From Comamonadaceae bacterium (lineage in GTDB: Bacteria > Pseudomonadota > Gammaproteobacteria > Burkholderiales > Burkholderiaceae_C): DNA of 16,104 nucleotides. The notes beneath the pieces were generated by a model. That model did no database searches, had not been told where the DNA came from, and saw only the letters and a list, made by a program, of their open reading frames with translations. Position 1 is the stretch's first letter, and each line of letters starts with the position of its first letter. The stretch is from assembly GCA_947463845.1 (NCBI GenBank), contig CANHUM010000007.1:1-16104 (forward strand), written 5' to 3'. Positions 1-9,115 of this stretch are shown piece after piece. A program made the position numbers and the translations under genes.

Positions 1-115
1 GCGCACGGTGATCGGCACGGGTGGATTCGAGCAGGGTGATGGCTTTGGCCATGGCGCGACGCTGCTGCGGCGCAGTGCCGTGCAGCAAACCTTCGAGCAA
101 GTGCGCAGGCGTCAT
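1..115 (-). CDS. meaB: MeaB/ArgK-type GTPase, methylmalonyl-CoA mutase chaperone (N-terminal fragment)
   Basis: Only the first 38 codons are in the window; the gene continues beyond base 1. The protein starts MTPAHLLEGLLHGT and has an Arg/Ala-rich helix (QQRRAMAKAI) followed by TLLESTRADHR. This matches the N-terminal helical region that precedes the G domain in MeaB/ArgK GTPases. Those proteins gate cofactor loading and protect adenosylcobalamin-dependent methylmalonyl-CoA mutase. The start lies 28 bases after the mutase stop on the same strand with no hairpin between, so the two are almost certainly one operon, which strongly supports the call. A purine-rich AGAGG sits about 16 bases before the ATG, a little far for a ribosome binding site. 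The GTPase motifs lie outside the window and cannot be checked. Confidence 0.8.
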   Translation of the reverse strand, partial: MTPAHLLEGLLHGTAPQQRRAMAKAITLLESTRADHRA

Positions 116-143
116 GGCAAGCGGCCTGGTGCCTCTGGGGCGA

Positions 144-2300
<2,157 letters not shown>

Positions 2301-2361
2301 GGCGCTGTGCTTTCGGTTCAAAAATGACTGGGGTGAATTTTGGCAGCTCTGGGCGGATACT

Positions 2362-2420
2362 GGCTTACAAGTACCGTGATTCATAATTATTGATGCAGAA
2401 TATTCTAACCGGCTTACAAT
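2362..2420. promoter_or_regulatory. scpA/gntR divergent control region with direct repeat and palindromes
   Basis: The 182 bases between scpA and the divergent regulator contain an exact 9-base direct repeat GGCTTACAA at 2362-2370 and 2411-2419 (49 bases apart). Between the copies are a perfect palindrome AGAATATTCT at 2397-2406 and ATAATTAT at 2383-2390. This AT-rich patch stands out from its GC-rich surroundings and is the likely place for both promoters. A weak plus-strand candidate for the regulator is TTGATG (2390-2395) with TACAAT (2415-2420), but the 19-base spacing is long. A weak minus-strand candidate for scpA is TTAGAA with TATGAA, 17 bases apart. That the repeats are the operator of the neighbouring GntR protein is inference. 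I saw no cobalamin riboswitch-like structure. Confidence 0.4.
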
Positions 2421-2482
2421 TCAGCATCTGAAAATCCAGCTTCGATGTTCTGACTCGCTGCAACAACCGGCTCCCACACACC

Positions 2483-3118
2483 ATGTCCGCCCTGTCTCTC
2501 GCCCCCCGCGCACTCTATGAAGAAGTGGCTGAACTGCTGCGTCAGCGGATCTTTGCGCGCGAGTTGGAGCCGGGCAGCTGGATCGACGAGTTGCGCATTG
2601 CCGAAGCCCTGGGCATCAGTCGAACCCCCTTGCGAGAGGCCCTCAAGGTCCTGGCGGCCGAGGGGCTGGTGACCATGAAGGTCCGCCGGGGTGCCTACGT
2701 CACAGAAGTGAGCGAAAAAGACCTGCGCGATGTGTACCACCTGCTGGCCTTGCTGGAGTCGGATGCTGCCCGCGTGGTGGCCCAAAACGCCAGCGCCGAA
2801 CAGATGGCTCAGATCAGCGCCTTGCACCAAGACCTGGAAAAAGCCACCCAGGACCGGGACCAATTCTTCAAAATCAATGAAGCCTTTCACATGCTGCTCA
2901 TGGAATTGGCCGACAACCGCTGGCGCGACCAGATGGTGGCCGATCTGCGCAAGGTGATGAAGCTCAACCGGCACAGTTCGTTGTTCAAAGAGGGGCGCAT
3001 TGAGCAATCCCTGACCGAGCACCGCGCCATCGTACAAGCCCTGACGCAACGTCAGCCGGAATTGGCGGCCGAGCGCATGTCAGCGCACTTCATGAACGGC
3101 TTGCAAGCCGCCCAATGA
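2483..3118 (+). CDS. GntR-family transcriptional regulator, FCD subfamily
   Basis: A 211-residue DNA-binding repressor or activator. Residues about 10-75 form the GntR winged helix-turn-helix (LYEEVAELLRQRI, then LRIAEALGISRTPLREAL with the family SRTPLREAL recognition helix, then a wing RRGAYVTEVS). Residues about 80-205 form the all-helical FCD effector domain. Its metal-site histidines are visible in INEAFH, LTEHRAI and MSAHF. The position that is often Asp just before the first His is Asn here (INEAFH), a common variant. FCD proteins usually sense small carboxylic acids. Being divergent from scpA-meaB, it probably responds to a metabolite of propionate or methylmalonyl-CoA metabolism; this is inference. 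No Shine-Dalgarno is evident before the ATG. The 3' end is 15 bases from the convergent dusA stop. Confidence 0.9.
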   Translation: MSALSLAPRALYEEVAELLRQRIFARELEPGSWIDELRIAEALGISRTPLREALKVLAAEGLVTMKVRRGAYVTEVSEKDLRDVYHLLALLESDAARVVAQNASAEQMAQISALHQDLEKATQDRDQFFKINEAFHMLLMELADNRWRDQMVADLRKVMKLNRHSSLFKEGRIEQSLTEHRAIVQALTQRQPELAAERMSAHFMNGLQAAQ

Positions 3119-3133
3119 AACCGTTGGCGATGT

Positions 3134-4141
3134 TCAATCGGTGATCGCGGCGCCACGCGCCAGCGCAGCGCGCGCCAATTGCCAGACTTGTCGCGGGGGC
3201 AAAGGCTTGAGTTTGTGGTCGCTCCAGACCTGGCGCCACAAACGCCCGCCGCGCTGGCCGTGGTAGAGGCCCAGCATGTGGCGGGCAATCGCGTACCAAG
3301 GGCAACCATCTTCGGCGAAAGCCCGCTCCATGTAAGCCACCATGGCCTCCTCCACCGACTCGCGGCTGGGAACCTCATGGGCGTCATCGAAAAATTCTGC
3401 GTCCCAAGAGCCTAAAAGCCAGGGGTTGTAATAGGCTTCGCGGCCGACCATCACACCGTCAGCATGCTGCAGATGCTGCGCGATCTCTGGGTTGGTCTTG
3501 ATGCCGCCGTTCACTGCAATCAGCAAATCGGGAAAATCCTTTTTGAGCTGGTAGGCCAGCTCGTAACGCAGCGGCGGGATTTCACGGTTTTCCTTTGGGC
3601 TCAGGCCATCGAGCCAGGCATTGCGGGCATGCACGATGAAAACCTTGCAACCGGCATCGCTCACCGTACCCACAAAGTCACGCACGAAATCGTAGCTTTC
3701 GATGCGGTCAATGCCAATCCGGTGCTTCACCGTGACCGGGATATCGACCACGTCGAGCATGGCTTTCACACCGTCAGCCACGGTGCGTGGCTCGTTCATG
3801 AGACAAGCACCAAAAGCGCCGCGCTGCACGCGGTCACTGGGACAACCGCAGTTGAGGTTGATCTCGTCATAACCCCATTCCTGACCCAGTTTGGCCGCAT
3901 AGGCCAAGTCGGTCGCTTCACTGCCACCCAGCTGCAGGGCCACCGGATGCTCTTCGGCATTGAAGCGCAAGTGACGCTGCACACTGCCGTGGCGCAGGGC
4001 ACCCGTGGTCACCATCTCGGTGTAGAGCAAGGTGTGACGGGTGAGTAGGCGGTGAAAAAAACGGCAATGGCGATCGGTCCAGTCCATCATCGGCGCCACC
4101 GACAGGCGCCAAGGACTCAAACTTGTTGGGGCATCAGACAT
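3134..4141 (-). CDS. dusA: tRNA-dihydrouridine(20/20a) synthase DusA
   Basis: FMN- and NADPH-dependent enzyme that reduces uridines 20 and 20a in the D-loop of tRNA. The 335-residue protein has the DusA opening RLSVAPMMDWTDRHCRFFHRLL (residues about 12-33). The catalytic region is NLNCGCPSDRV (95-105), with the conserved cysteine in the GCP motif, followed by GAFGACLM. The flavin phosphate-binding segments are AVNGGI (209-214) and VMVGREAYYNPWLL (230-243). The early DWTDRHCRFFHR block and the length separate DusA from DusB and DusC. The gene is probably transcribed alone: a strong terminator for phaB lies 28 bases upstream, and an extended -10 element sits directly before the ATG. It converges on the GntR gene. 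Confidence 0.95.
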   Translation of the reverse strand: MSDAPTSLSPWRLSVAPMMDWTDRHCRFFHRLLTRHTLLYTEMVTTGALRHGSVQRHLRFNAEEHPVALQLGGSEATDLAYAAKLGQEWGYDEINLNCGCPSDRVQRGAFGACLMNEPRTVADGVKAMLDVVDIPVTVKHRIGIDRIESYDFVRDFVGTVSDAGCKVFIVHARNAWLDGLSPKENREIPPLRYELAYQLKKDFPDLLIAVNGGIKTNPEIAQHLQHADGVMVGREAYYNPWLLGSWDAEFFDDAHEVPSRESVEEAMVAYMERAFAEDGCPWYAIARHMLGLYHGQRGGRLWRQVWSDHKLKPLPPRQVWQLARAALARGAAITD

Positions 4142-4147
4142 AGACTG

Positions 4148-4156
4148 ATTATCCCA
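4148..4156 (-). promoter_or_regulatory. Extended -10 promoter element of dusA
   Basis: On the minus strand the sequence reads TGG GATAAT, an extended -10 element (TGn followed by a hexamer with five of six TATAAT matches). It is separated from the dusA ATG by only six bases (CAGTCT). Transcription normally begins about seven bases after the hexamer, which would be the A of the ATG, so the mRNA may be leaderless. No good -35 box is present at 16-18 bases, because that position falls in the hairpin of the upstream terminator. The only Shine-Dalgarno-like motif, GGAGG, lies 16 bases before the ATG, upstream of the predicted start of transcription. Confidence 0.5.
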
Positions 4157-4168
4157 GCCTCCAAAACA

Positions 4169-4188
4169 AACCCCGCCTAGGCGGGGTT
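4169..4188 (-). terminator. Rho-independent terminator of the pha operon
   Basis: A perfect 20-base palindrome: arms AACCCCGCC and GGCGGGGTT around a central TA. On the minus strand it is followed by TTTGTTTTGG, a usable though interrupted T-tract. It lies about 65 bases after the phaB stop on the same strand and 28 bases before dusA. It therefore separates phaB from dusA. The loop is very tight as written, so the innermost pairs probably open. Confidence 0.8.
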
Positions 4189-4189
4189 G

Positions 4190-4252
4190 GAGAGAGTGCT
4201 TCGTTGCGCGCGCAATGACGCGGTGTTCATGGCGAGCAAAGCGACGCCATCT
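4190..4252. repeat. Degenerate inverted pair resembling a dispersed intergenic repeat
   Basis: Between the phaB stop and the terminator, the minus strand contains CGTCATTGCGCGCGCAACG followed by AAGCACTCTC (about 4190-4221). This resembles the widely dispersed bacterial repeat of the form GTCATTGCGAGCgaAGCGAAGCAATC. A second, more degenerate copy in opposite orientation, TTCATGGCGAGCAAAGCGAC then GCCATCTTC on the plus strand (about 4225-4252), abuts the phaB stop. The two form an imperfect inverted repeat of roughly 28 bases per arm. The similarity to the dispersed repeat is from memory and unverified. No gene is visible here. Confidence 0.4.
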
Positions 4253-4990
4253 TCAGCCCATGTGCAAGCCGCCGTTGACTGCGAAGTCAGCGCCCGTGGT
4301 GTAACCGCCGTCTTCGCTGGCCAACCAAGCGATGATCGAAGCGATCTCGCTGGGCTTGCCCAAACGCTTGACAGGCACGGTGGCCACGATTTTTTCCAGC
4401 ACGTCGGGGCGGATGGCGTTGACCATGTCGGTACCGATGTAGCCGGGCGACACGGTGTTGACCGTCACGCCCTTGGTGGCCAATTCTTGGGCCAAGGCCA
4501 TCGAGAAACCGTGCATACCGGCTTTGGCGGCCGAGTAGTTGGTTTGACCGGCTTGACCTTTTTCACCGTTGACCGAGCTGATGTTGATGATGCGGCCCCA
4601 GCCCTTTTCCACCATGTCAGCAACAACCTGTTTGGTCACGTTGAACATGGAATCCAGGTTGGTGTTCATCACAGCATCCCAGTCTTCGCGGCTCATCTTG
4701 ATGAACATGCGGTCCTTGGTGATGCCCGCGTTGTTCACCAGCACGTCGATGGGGCCGTGCTCGGCCTTGGTTTTGCTGAAGGCTTCTACCGTAGAGTCCC
4801 AATCACCCACGTTGCCCACCGAGGCGTAAAACGTGAAACCCAAAGCTTTTTGTTCATCCAGCCACTTGGTGTAGTCGCGGGTCGGGCCGCAACCGGCGAT
4901 GACCTTGAAACCCTCTTGGTGCAAGCGTTGGCAAATGGCGGTACCGATGCCACCCATGCCGCCCGTGACGTAAGCTACTTTTTGACTCAT
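4253..4990 (-). CDS. phaB: Acetoacetyl-CoA reductase PhaB (NADPH-dependent)
   Basis: Reduces acetoacetyl-CoA to (R)-3-hydroxybutyryl-CoA, the monomer for polyhydroxybutyrate. The 245-residue short-chain dehydrogenase has the Rossmann motif TGGMGGIG (residues 9-16), NNAG (86-89), and a catalytic Ser139, Tyr152, Lys156 triad in ISSVNG and NYSAAKAG. It ends in the PhaB-type tail ADFAVNGGLHMG. The ATG at 4990 follows a strong AGGAGA (4996-5001) and fits the family start MSQKVAYVTGG. The longer in-frame extension to 5071 reads back into the end of phaA and is not used. It is the third gene of phaC-phaA-phaB, 37 bases after phaA, followed by a terminator. Confidence 0.96.
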   Translation of the reverse strand: MSQKVAYVTGGMGGIGTAICQRLHQEGFKVIAGCGPTRDYTKWLDEQKALGFTFYASVGNVGDWDSTVEAFSKTKAEHGPIDVLVNNAGITKDRMFIKMSREDWDAVMNTNLDSMFNVTKQVVADMVEKGWGRIINISSVNGEKGQAGQTNYSAAKAGMHGFSMALAQELATKGVTVNTVSPGYIGTDMVNAIRPDVLEKIVATVPVKRLGKPSEIASIIAWLASEDGGYTTGADFAVNGGLHMG

Positions 4991-5027
4991 GACTGTCTCC
5001 TTTTGTTGATTGAGTGGGTCTGGAAAA

Positions 5028-6209
5028 TTAAACGCGTTCGATGGCCAAGGCCACGCCCATGCCGCCGCCAATGCACAAAGCGGCCAGGCCCTTTTGGGCT
5101 TGCGTACGTTGCATTTCGTGCAGCAAGGTCACGAGGATTCGGCAACCGGACGCGCCAATGGGGTGACCAATGGCGATGGCGCCCCCGTTGACATTCACCT
5201 TGGCGGGATCGATGTCCAGCGCCTGGTTGACCGCGCATGCTTGTGCAGCAAACGCCTCGTTCAGTTCGAACAGATCCACATCGCTGGCCTTCCAGCCGGC
5301 GCGGGCCAAGGCTTTTTGTGAGGCGGGTACCGGGCCCATGCCCATGGTGGCGGGGTCCAAACCGCTGGTGCCGAAAGCAGCGATACGGGCCAAGGGCTTG
5401 AGTCCTAAAGCTGAAGCCTTCTTGGCGCTCATGACCATCACGGCGGCGGCGCCGTCGTTGATGCCTGAAGCATTGCCCGCTGTCACGCTGCCGGCCTTGT
5501 CAAATGCGGGGCGCAGACCGGCCAAGACCTCCACGGTGGTTTTCTTGTTGATGAACTCGTCAGTGTTGAACACCACGGGGTCACCTTTGCGCTGAGGGAT
5601 GACGATATCCACGATTTCGTCCTTGAACTTGCCGGCTTCTTGTGCGGCAGCGGCTTTGCGCTGACTGCCTGCGGCCAGGGCGTCCTGCATATCGCGTGTG
5701 ATCCCGTGTGCCTTGGCCACGTTCTCCGCGGTGATGCCCATGTGGTATTGGTTGTAGACATCCCACAGGCCGTCGACGATCATGGTGTCGACCATTTTCC
5801 AGTCGCCCATGCGCTGGCCCTCGCGACTGCCATTCAAGACATGCGGGCTGGCACTCATGTTTTCCTGACCACCGGCAATGACAATTTCGCTGTCGCCCCA
5901 AGCCACGGCTTGGGCGGCCAACATCACAGCCTTCAACCCAGAGCCGCACACCGCGTTGATGGTCAATGCAGGCGTTTCCTTGGCCAGACCCGCTTTCATC
6001 ATTGCTTGACGAGCAGGGTTCTGCCCCACGCCAGCGGCCAAAACCTGGCCCATGATCACTTCGCCGACGGCATCCACGGGCAAACCACTGCGTGCAAGCA
6101 AACCCTGGATGACCACACTGCCCAATTCTGTGGCAGGCGTCTTGGCGAGAGAGCCACCAAATTTGCCCACAGCAGTTCGGGCGGCGGCGACGATGACGAT
6201 GTCTTGCAT
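5028..6209 (-). CDS. phaA: Acetyl-CoA acetyltransferase (beta-ketothiolase) PhaA
   Basis: Condenses two acetyl-CoA to acetoacetyl-CoA, the first step of polyhydroxybutyrate synthesis. The 393-residue biosynthetic thiolase has its nucleophile Cys88 in NAVCGSGLKAV, His349 in GGAIAIGHPIGASG and Cys379 in LCIGGGMGVALAIERV. These are the same positions as in the characterised Cupriavidus necator enzyme. The start MQDIVIVAAARTAVGKFGG is canonical and follows TGGAGA (6215-6220). It lies 25 bases after phaC and 37 bases before phaB, with no terminator between, so all three are co-transcribed. Confidence 0.97.
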   Translation of the reverse strand: MQDIVIVAAARTAVGKFGGSLAKTPATELGSVVIQGLLARSGLPVDAVGEVIMGQVLAAGVGQNPARQAMMKAGLAKETPALTINAVCGSGLKAVMLAAQAVAWGDSEIVIAGGQENMSASPHVLNGSREGQRMGDWKMVDTMIVDGLWDVYNQYHMGITAENVAKAHGITRDMQDALAAGSQRKAAAAQEAGKFKDEIVDIVIPQRKGDPVVFNTDEFINKKTTVEVLAGLRPAFDKAGSVTAGNASGINDGAAAVMVMSAKKASALGLKPLARIAAFGTSGLDPATMGMGPVPASQKALARAGWKASDVDLFELNEAFAAQACAVNQALDIDPAKVNVNGGAIAIGHPIGASGCRILVTLLHEMQRTQAQKGLAALCIGGGMGVALAIERV

Positions 6210-6234
6210 TTTTGTCTCCAGTGATAAAAACGAG

Positions 6235-7950
6235 TCAGGCCTTGGCCTTCACATAGCGGCCCGGAGCCGCTTCGATGACTTTGAACTTCTGGCCTTTGCC
6301 GTAAGTTTTAGGTGCAGCGATTTGCTTGCCTGCATGGCCCTTGAGCCAGTTAGACCAATCGGTCCACCAGCTGCCAGGCACCTCTTTGGCGCTGGCGATC
6401 CAGTCGTTCACATCGGCTGGAAACTTGGTGCCCTCGCTCAGCCAATGGCTGCGCTTTTTGGCCGCAGGTGGGTTGATCACGCCCGCGATGTGGCCCGAGG
6501 CGCCCATCACAAAACGCTTCTTGCCCGGCAGCACTTGCGTGCTGGCATAAGCCCCGCCAATCGGCACGATGTGATCTTCTCTTGAACCATAAACATAGAC
6601 GGGTAAATCGACTTGACCCAAATCAATGCGCTCGCCACAAACTTGGGTTTTTCCAGGCTCGACCAGGTTGTTTTCAAGGTAGGTGTTGCGCAAATACCAT
6701 GCGTAAAAAGGGCCGGGCAAATTGGTCGAATCGCTGTTCCAGTAAAGCAAATCAAAAGGCGGCGGTGTCTCACCCTTGAGGTAATTGCCCACCACATAAT
6801 TCCAGACCAAGTCGTTCGGGCGCAAAAAGCTGAAGGTGGACGCCAGATCTTGTCCCTTGAGCAGACCGCCTTGGCCCATTTGCTGCTCACGGAATTTGAC
6901 GAAGTTCTCATCAATGAACACGTCCAGAATGCCGGTATCGGTGAAATTGATCAGCGTGGTCAGGAACGTGGCACTGGCCACTGGCTGCTGACCGCGTGCG
7001 GCCAAGACTGCCAGAGCGGTGGACAAGATGGTGCCGCCCACGCAAAAGCCCAGGGCGTTGATTTTGGGGGCGCCTGTGATGGCTTGGACCGTGTTGATCG
7101 CCTCGATCGCGGCGTGCTCGATGTAGTCGTCCCAGGTCTTTTGTGCCATGGACTCATCGGGGTTGCGCCAGCTCACCACGAATGTCCTGTGCCCTTGGCT
7201 CACCGCGTAGCGGATGAGCGAGTTTTCGGGCTGCAAGTCCAGAATGTAGAACTTGTTGATGCAAGGCGGCACGAGTAAAAACGGCTTTTCGTACACCTTG
7301 GCGGTGAGCGGCTTGTATTCGATGAGCTGGAAAAATTCGTTTTCGAAGACCACCGCACCTTCGGTGGTGGCCACGTTCTTGCCCACCTCAAACAGACTTT
7401 CATCGGTCATTGAAACATGACCTTGTTGGATGTCGTGCAACAGGTTTTTCACGCCCTTGGCGATGCTCTCGCCTTGGGTTTCAATGGCTTTCTTTTGGGC
7501 CTCGGCGTTGAAGGCCAAAAAGTTACTGGGCGCAGCCGCAGCCACCCATTGCTCGACAGCAAAGCGGATGCGGGCGCGTGTTTTTTCATCCGCCTCCACG
7601 GCTTCGGCCAGACCCATCAGGATGCGCGCATTGAGCAAGTAAGTGGCGGCATTGAAGGCCGCCATCGGATTGGTCGACCATGCTTCGCCTGAAAAGCGAC
7701 GGTCTTTGACTTGCAAACTGTTTTGCAGGCTCTGATTCCACAAATCAGTCGCATCTTTAAAGTACTGCCCTTGCAAGGCTTGCAGTTTTTCAGGGGAGAA
7801 TTGGACGACAGGCGTGCCGTCCTGTGCTGTTTTCAGTCCGCCCAAATCCATGGATTGAAAATGCCGCATGGCCTCACCCCAGCTTTTCGTGAGGTTGCTG
7901 TGAAAGCCATCACCCATTTGGGACCAGAATTGCGAGGTAGCACTGCTCAT
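6235..7950 (-). CDS. phaC: Class I poly(3-hydroxyalkanoate) synthase PhaC
   Basis: Polymerises (R)-3-hydroxybutyryl-CoA into polyhydroxybutyrate at the granule surface. The 571-residue alpha/beta-hydrolase-fold enzyme has the lipase-like box GFCVGG with nucleophile Cys303, Asp459 in YGSREDHIVPI and His487 in GASGHIAGVINPP. This is the Cys-Asp-His triad of class I synthases. The N-terminal region (1-180) is the class I granule/dimer domain and the PWYINK-like segment is present as VPPCINKFYILDL (228-240). An AGGAGA at 7957-7962 precedes the ATG. It heads the phaCAB operon. No phaR or phasin gene is in the window, although those often lie nearby in relatives. I could not identify a convincing promoter in the 88-base gap to the divergent gene. 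Confidence 0.97.
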   Translation of the reverse strand: MSSATSQFWSQMGDGFHSNLTKSWGEAMRHFQSMDLGGLKTAQDGTPVVQFSPEKLQALQGQYFKDATDLWNQSLQNSLQVKDRRFSGEAWSTNPMAAFNAATYLLNARILMGLAEAVEADEKTRARIRFAVEQWVAAAAPSNFLAFNAEAQKKAIETQGESIAKGVKNLLHDIQQGHVSMTDESLFEVGKNVATTEGAVVFENEFFQLIEYKPLTAKVYEKPFLLVPPCINKFYILDLQPENSLIRYAVSQGHRTFVVSWRNPDESMAQKTWDDYIEHAAIEAINTVQAITGAPKINALGFCVGGTILSTALAVLAARGQQPVASATFLTTLINFTDTGILDVFIDENFVKFREQQMGQGGLLKGQDLASTFSFLRPNDLVWNYVVGNYLKGETPPPFDLLYWNSDSTNLPGPFYAWYLRNTYLENNLVEPGKTQVCGERIDLGQVDLPVYVYGSREDHIVPIGGAYASTQVLPGKKRFVMGASGHIAGVINPPAAKKRSHWLSEGTKFPADVNDWIASAKEVPGSWWTDWSNWLKGHAGKQIAAPKTYGKGQKFKVIEAAPGRYVKAKA

Positions 7951-8038
7951 TGAAGGTCTCCTGAACCATTTTTTTTCAAATCCCCTGAATCAGAGTATCT
8001 TCCAAATTGTTGTCACCTAAATTACAAACCCCAAAAAG

Positions 8039-8362
8039 ATGTACTTGGTAGTCATTGCCTGGCTTTACGTCACCTTGCTCATGGCCCTGGCCGAGGCATT
8101 CAGTTCCCAAGGCAGTGTGTTGGGGGCCATCATCACTTTCGTGCTGTACGGCCTGTTGCCCATGGCATTGGTGGTTTACCTGATGGGAACCCCTTTGAGA
8201 CGAAAGGCCATTCGGCGATCCGAGCAGAATGCTCGGGAGCAAGCATCGGCCGCGGCCTTGTCAGAAAATTCAAGCATCCAGCCAGATGCAAGCGGCCATC
8301 CGACCGCTGTTCCCGAGAAGGCGACTGTCCCTGCGGTGCGAAAAGAAAATTTCGGGTCGTGA
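8039..8362 (+). CDS. Small two-helix membrane protein of unknown function
   Basis: I do not recognise a characterised family; I have an unverified recollection of similar proteins beside pgeF and phaC in related bacteria. The 107-residue product has a hydrophobic N-terminal segment (residues about 3-19) and a second one (about 27-50, VLGAIITFVLYGLLPMALVVYLMG). A positively charged stretch TPLRRKAIRR (51-60) follows, then a polar, Ala/Ser/Pro-rich and probably disordered tail. The positive-inside rule puts both ends in the cytoplasm. It is divergent from phaC, 88 bases away. Its last 30 codons (8270-8362) lie antisense to the end of pgeF, so the C-terminus is constrained by another gene. There is no strong Shine-Dalgarno (AAAAAG only). 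The well-formed membrane segments lie outside the overlap, which argues that the gene is real. Confidence 0.7.
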   Translation: MYLVVIAWLYVTLLMALAEAFSSQGSVLGAIITFVLYGLLPMALVVYLMGTPLRRKAIRRSEQNAREQASAAALSENSSIQPDASGHPTAVPEKATVPAVRKENFGS

Positions 8363-9070
8363 AACAGTACACCAGGCAGATGTGCTGTCATTGCCGTGAA
8401 TGCGGGTCAGCCCCATAGACTGCAAGCGCAAACGGGCTAAACCCGCCAGATCGGCTTTGAACTTGCCATCGGCTTGAGCTTGAAACATGCCCTTGACGGC
8501 ATCAGAGCCATCATCAAAGGCACTCAAGACCTCAGCGCCGACCTCGAAGGCCTCTTGACCAATGCAAGGCCCCAGCCAGGCCAGCACGTTGGAAACATCG
8601 CAGCCAGCTTGGGACAGGTCCGACATCAATGTTTCGAGGACACCCCTGCCCTGCTGCCCTGCCAGCCCTCGCCAACCCGCATGGGCGGCAGCGACCCACT
8701 GGCCTGAAGCGGCACACAAAAGCACGGGCAAACAATCGGCCACCATGATGGCGCAGGCCGGCCCTGATTCCCGAGTCCAGCTGGCATCAGCCTCCCAACC
8801 ATCTGGGGTTGAAGGGGCCAATTTGACGGACGTGACCCCGTGGACTTGTTGCAGGAAAACAGGCCGTCTCCCCAAGCAGTGCGCCAAATGGTCACGGTTG
8901 GTCTGGACATGCGATGGCACGTCCCCTACGTGGGTGCCCAGATTCATGCTGGCCCACGGCCCGGCAGATACCCCCGCCTGGCGGGAGGTCATCACCGCCT
9001 TGACATGGAAGGGTGCAGGCCAATCCGGTTGAATCCAATGGGCAGGGAAGTGATGCATGTCGAAAATCAT
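8270..9070 (-). CDS. pgeF: Peptidoglycan editing factor PgeF / purine nucleoside phosphorylase (YfiH, DUF152)
   Basis: Members of this family, once called polyphenol oxidase or laccase, act on purine nucleosides (phosphorylase and adenosine deaminase activities). In E. coli the protein prevents wrong amino acids in the cell-wall stem peptide. The 266-residue protein keeps the zinc ligands His77 (LQQVHGVTS), Cys113 (ADCLPVLLC) and His130 (AAHAGWRGLAG). It ends in the usual FFSHRRD..GRMAACIWL block, so the 3' end overlapping the convergent small membrane gene is genuine. The start could be 9070 or 9058; 9070 is preferred because only it has a weak purine match (CGGA) upstream. It is divergent from aat and co-oriented with phaC, an order seen in other Burkholderiales. 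No terminator is visible between it and phaC. Confidence 0.93.
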   Translation of the reverse strand: MIFDMHHFPAHWIQPDWPAPFHVKAVMTSRQAGVSAGPWASMNLGTHVGDVPSHVQTNRDHLAHCLGRRPVFLQQVHGVTSVKLAPSTPDGWEADASWTRESGPACAIMVADCLPVLLCAASGQWVAAAHAGWRGLAGQQGRGVLETLMSDLSQAGCDVSNVLAWLGPCIGQEAFEVGAEVLSAFDDGSDAVKGMFQAQADGKFKADLAGLARLRLQSMGLTRIHGNDSTSAWCTVSRPEIFFSHRRDSRLLGNSGRMAACIWLDA

Positions 9071-9115
9071 AATGGCATCAAATCCGAGAAACGCTATTTG
9101 TTGTGTAATTGTTCA

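Noticed and set aside
2301..2384. Longer scpA start at 2384 adding 28 residues
   Set aside because: The extension looks non-conserved and would place the start inside the AT-rich divergent promoter region.
2301..2482. Possible cobalamin riboswitch upstream of the B12-dependent mutase
   Set aside because: The gap is only 182 bases and I see no B12-box-like conserved stretch or multi-helix structure.
3119..3133. Weak complementary bases ACCG and CGGT around 3121-3143 as a terminator between gntR and dusA
   Set aside because: The stem is only four pairs with no T-run; it is not distinguishable from chance.
3464..4048. Plus-strand frame antisense to dusA
   Set aside because: No domain, no ribosome binding site, and wholly inside a conserved gene.
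4991..5071. Longer phaB start inside phaA
   Set aside because: The family start MSQKVAYVTGG with AGGAGA directly upstream at 4990 is clear.
4187..5191. A 334-codon plus-strand frame antisense to phaB and the end of phaA
   Set aside because: The composition (many His, Gly, Val, Asp) is typical of a shadow frame. Its opposite strand encodes complete, catalytically intact enzymes.
8840..9115. N-terminal extension of aat
   Set aside because: It is antisense to the start of pgeF and unlike any Aat N-terminus; the ATG at 9116 gives the family length.
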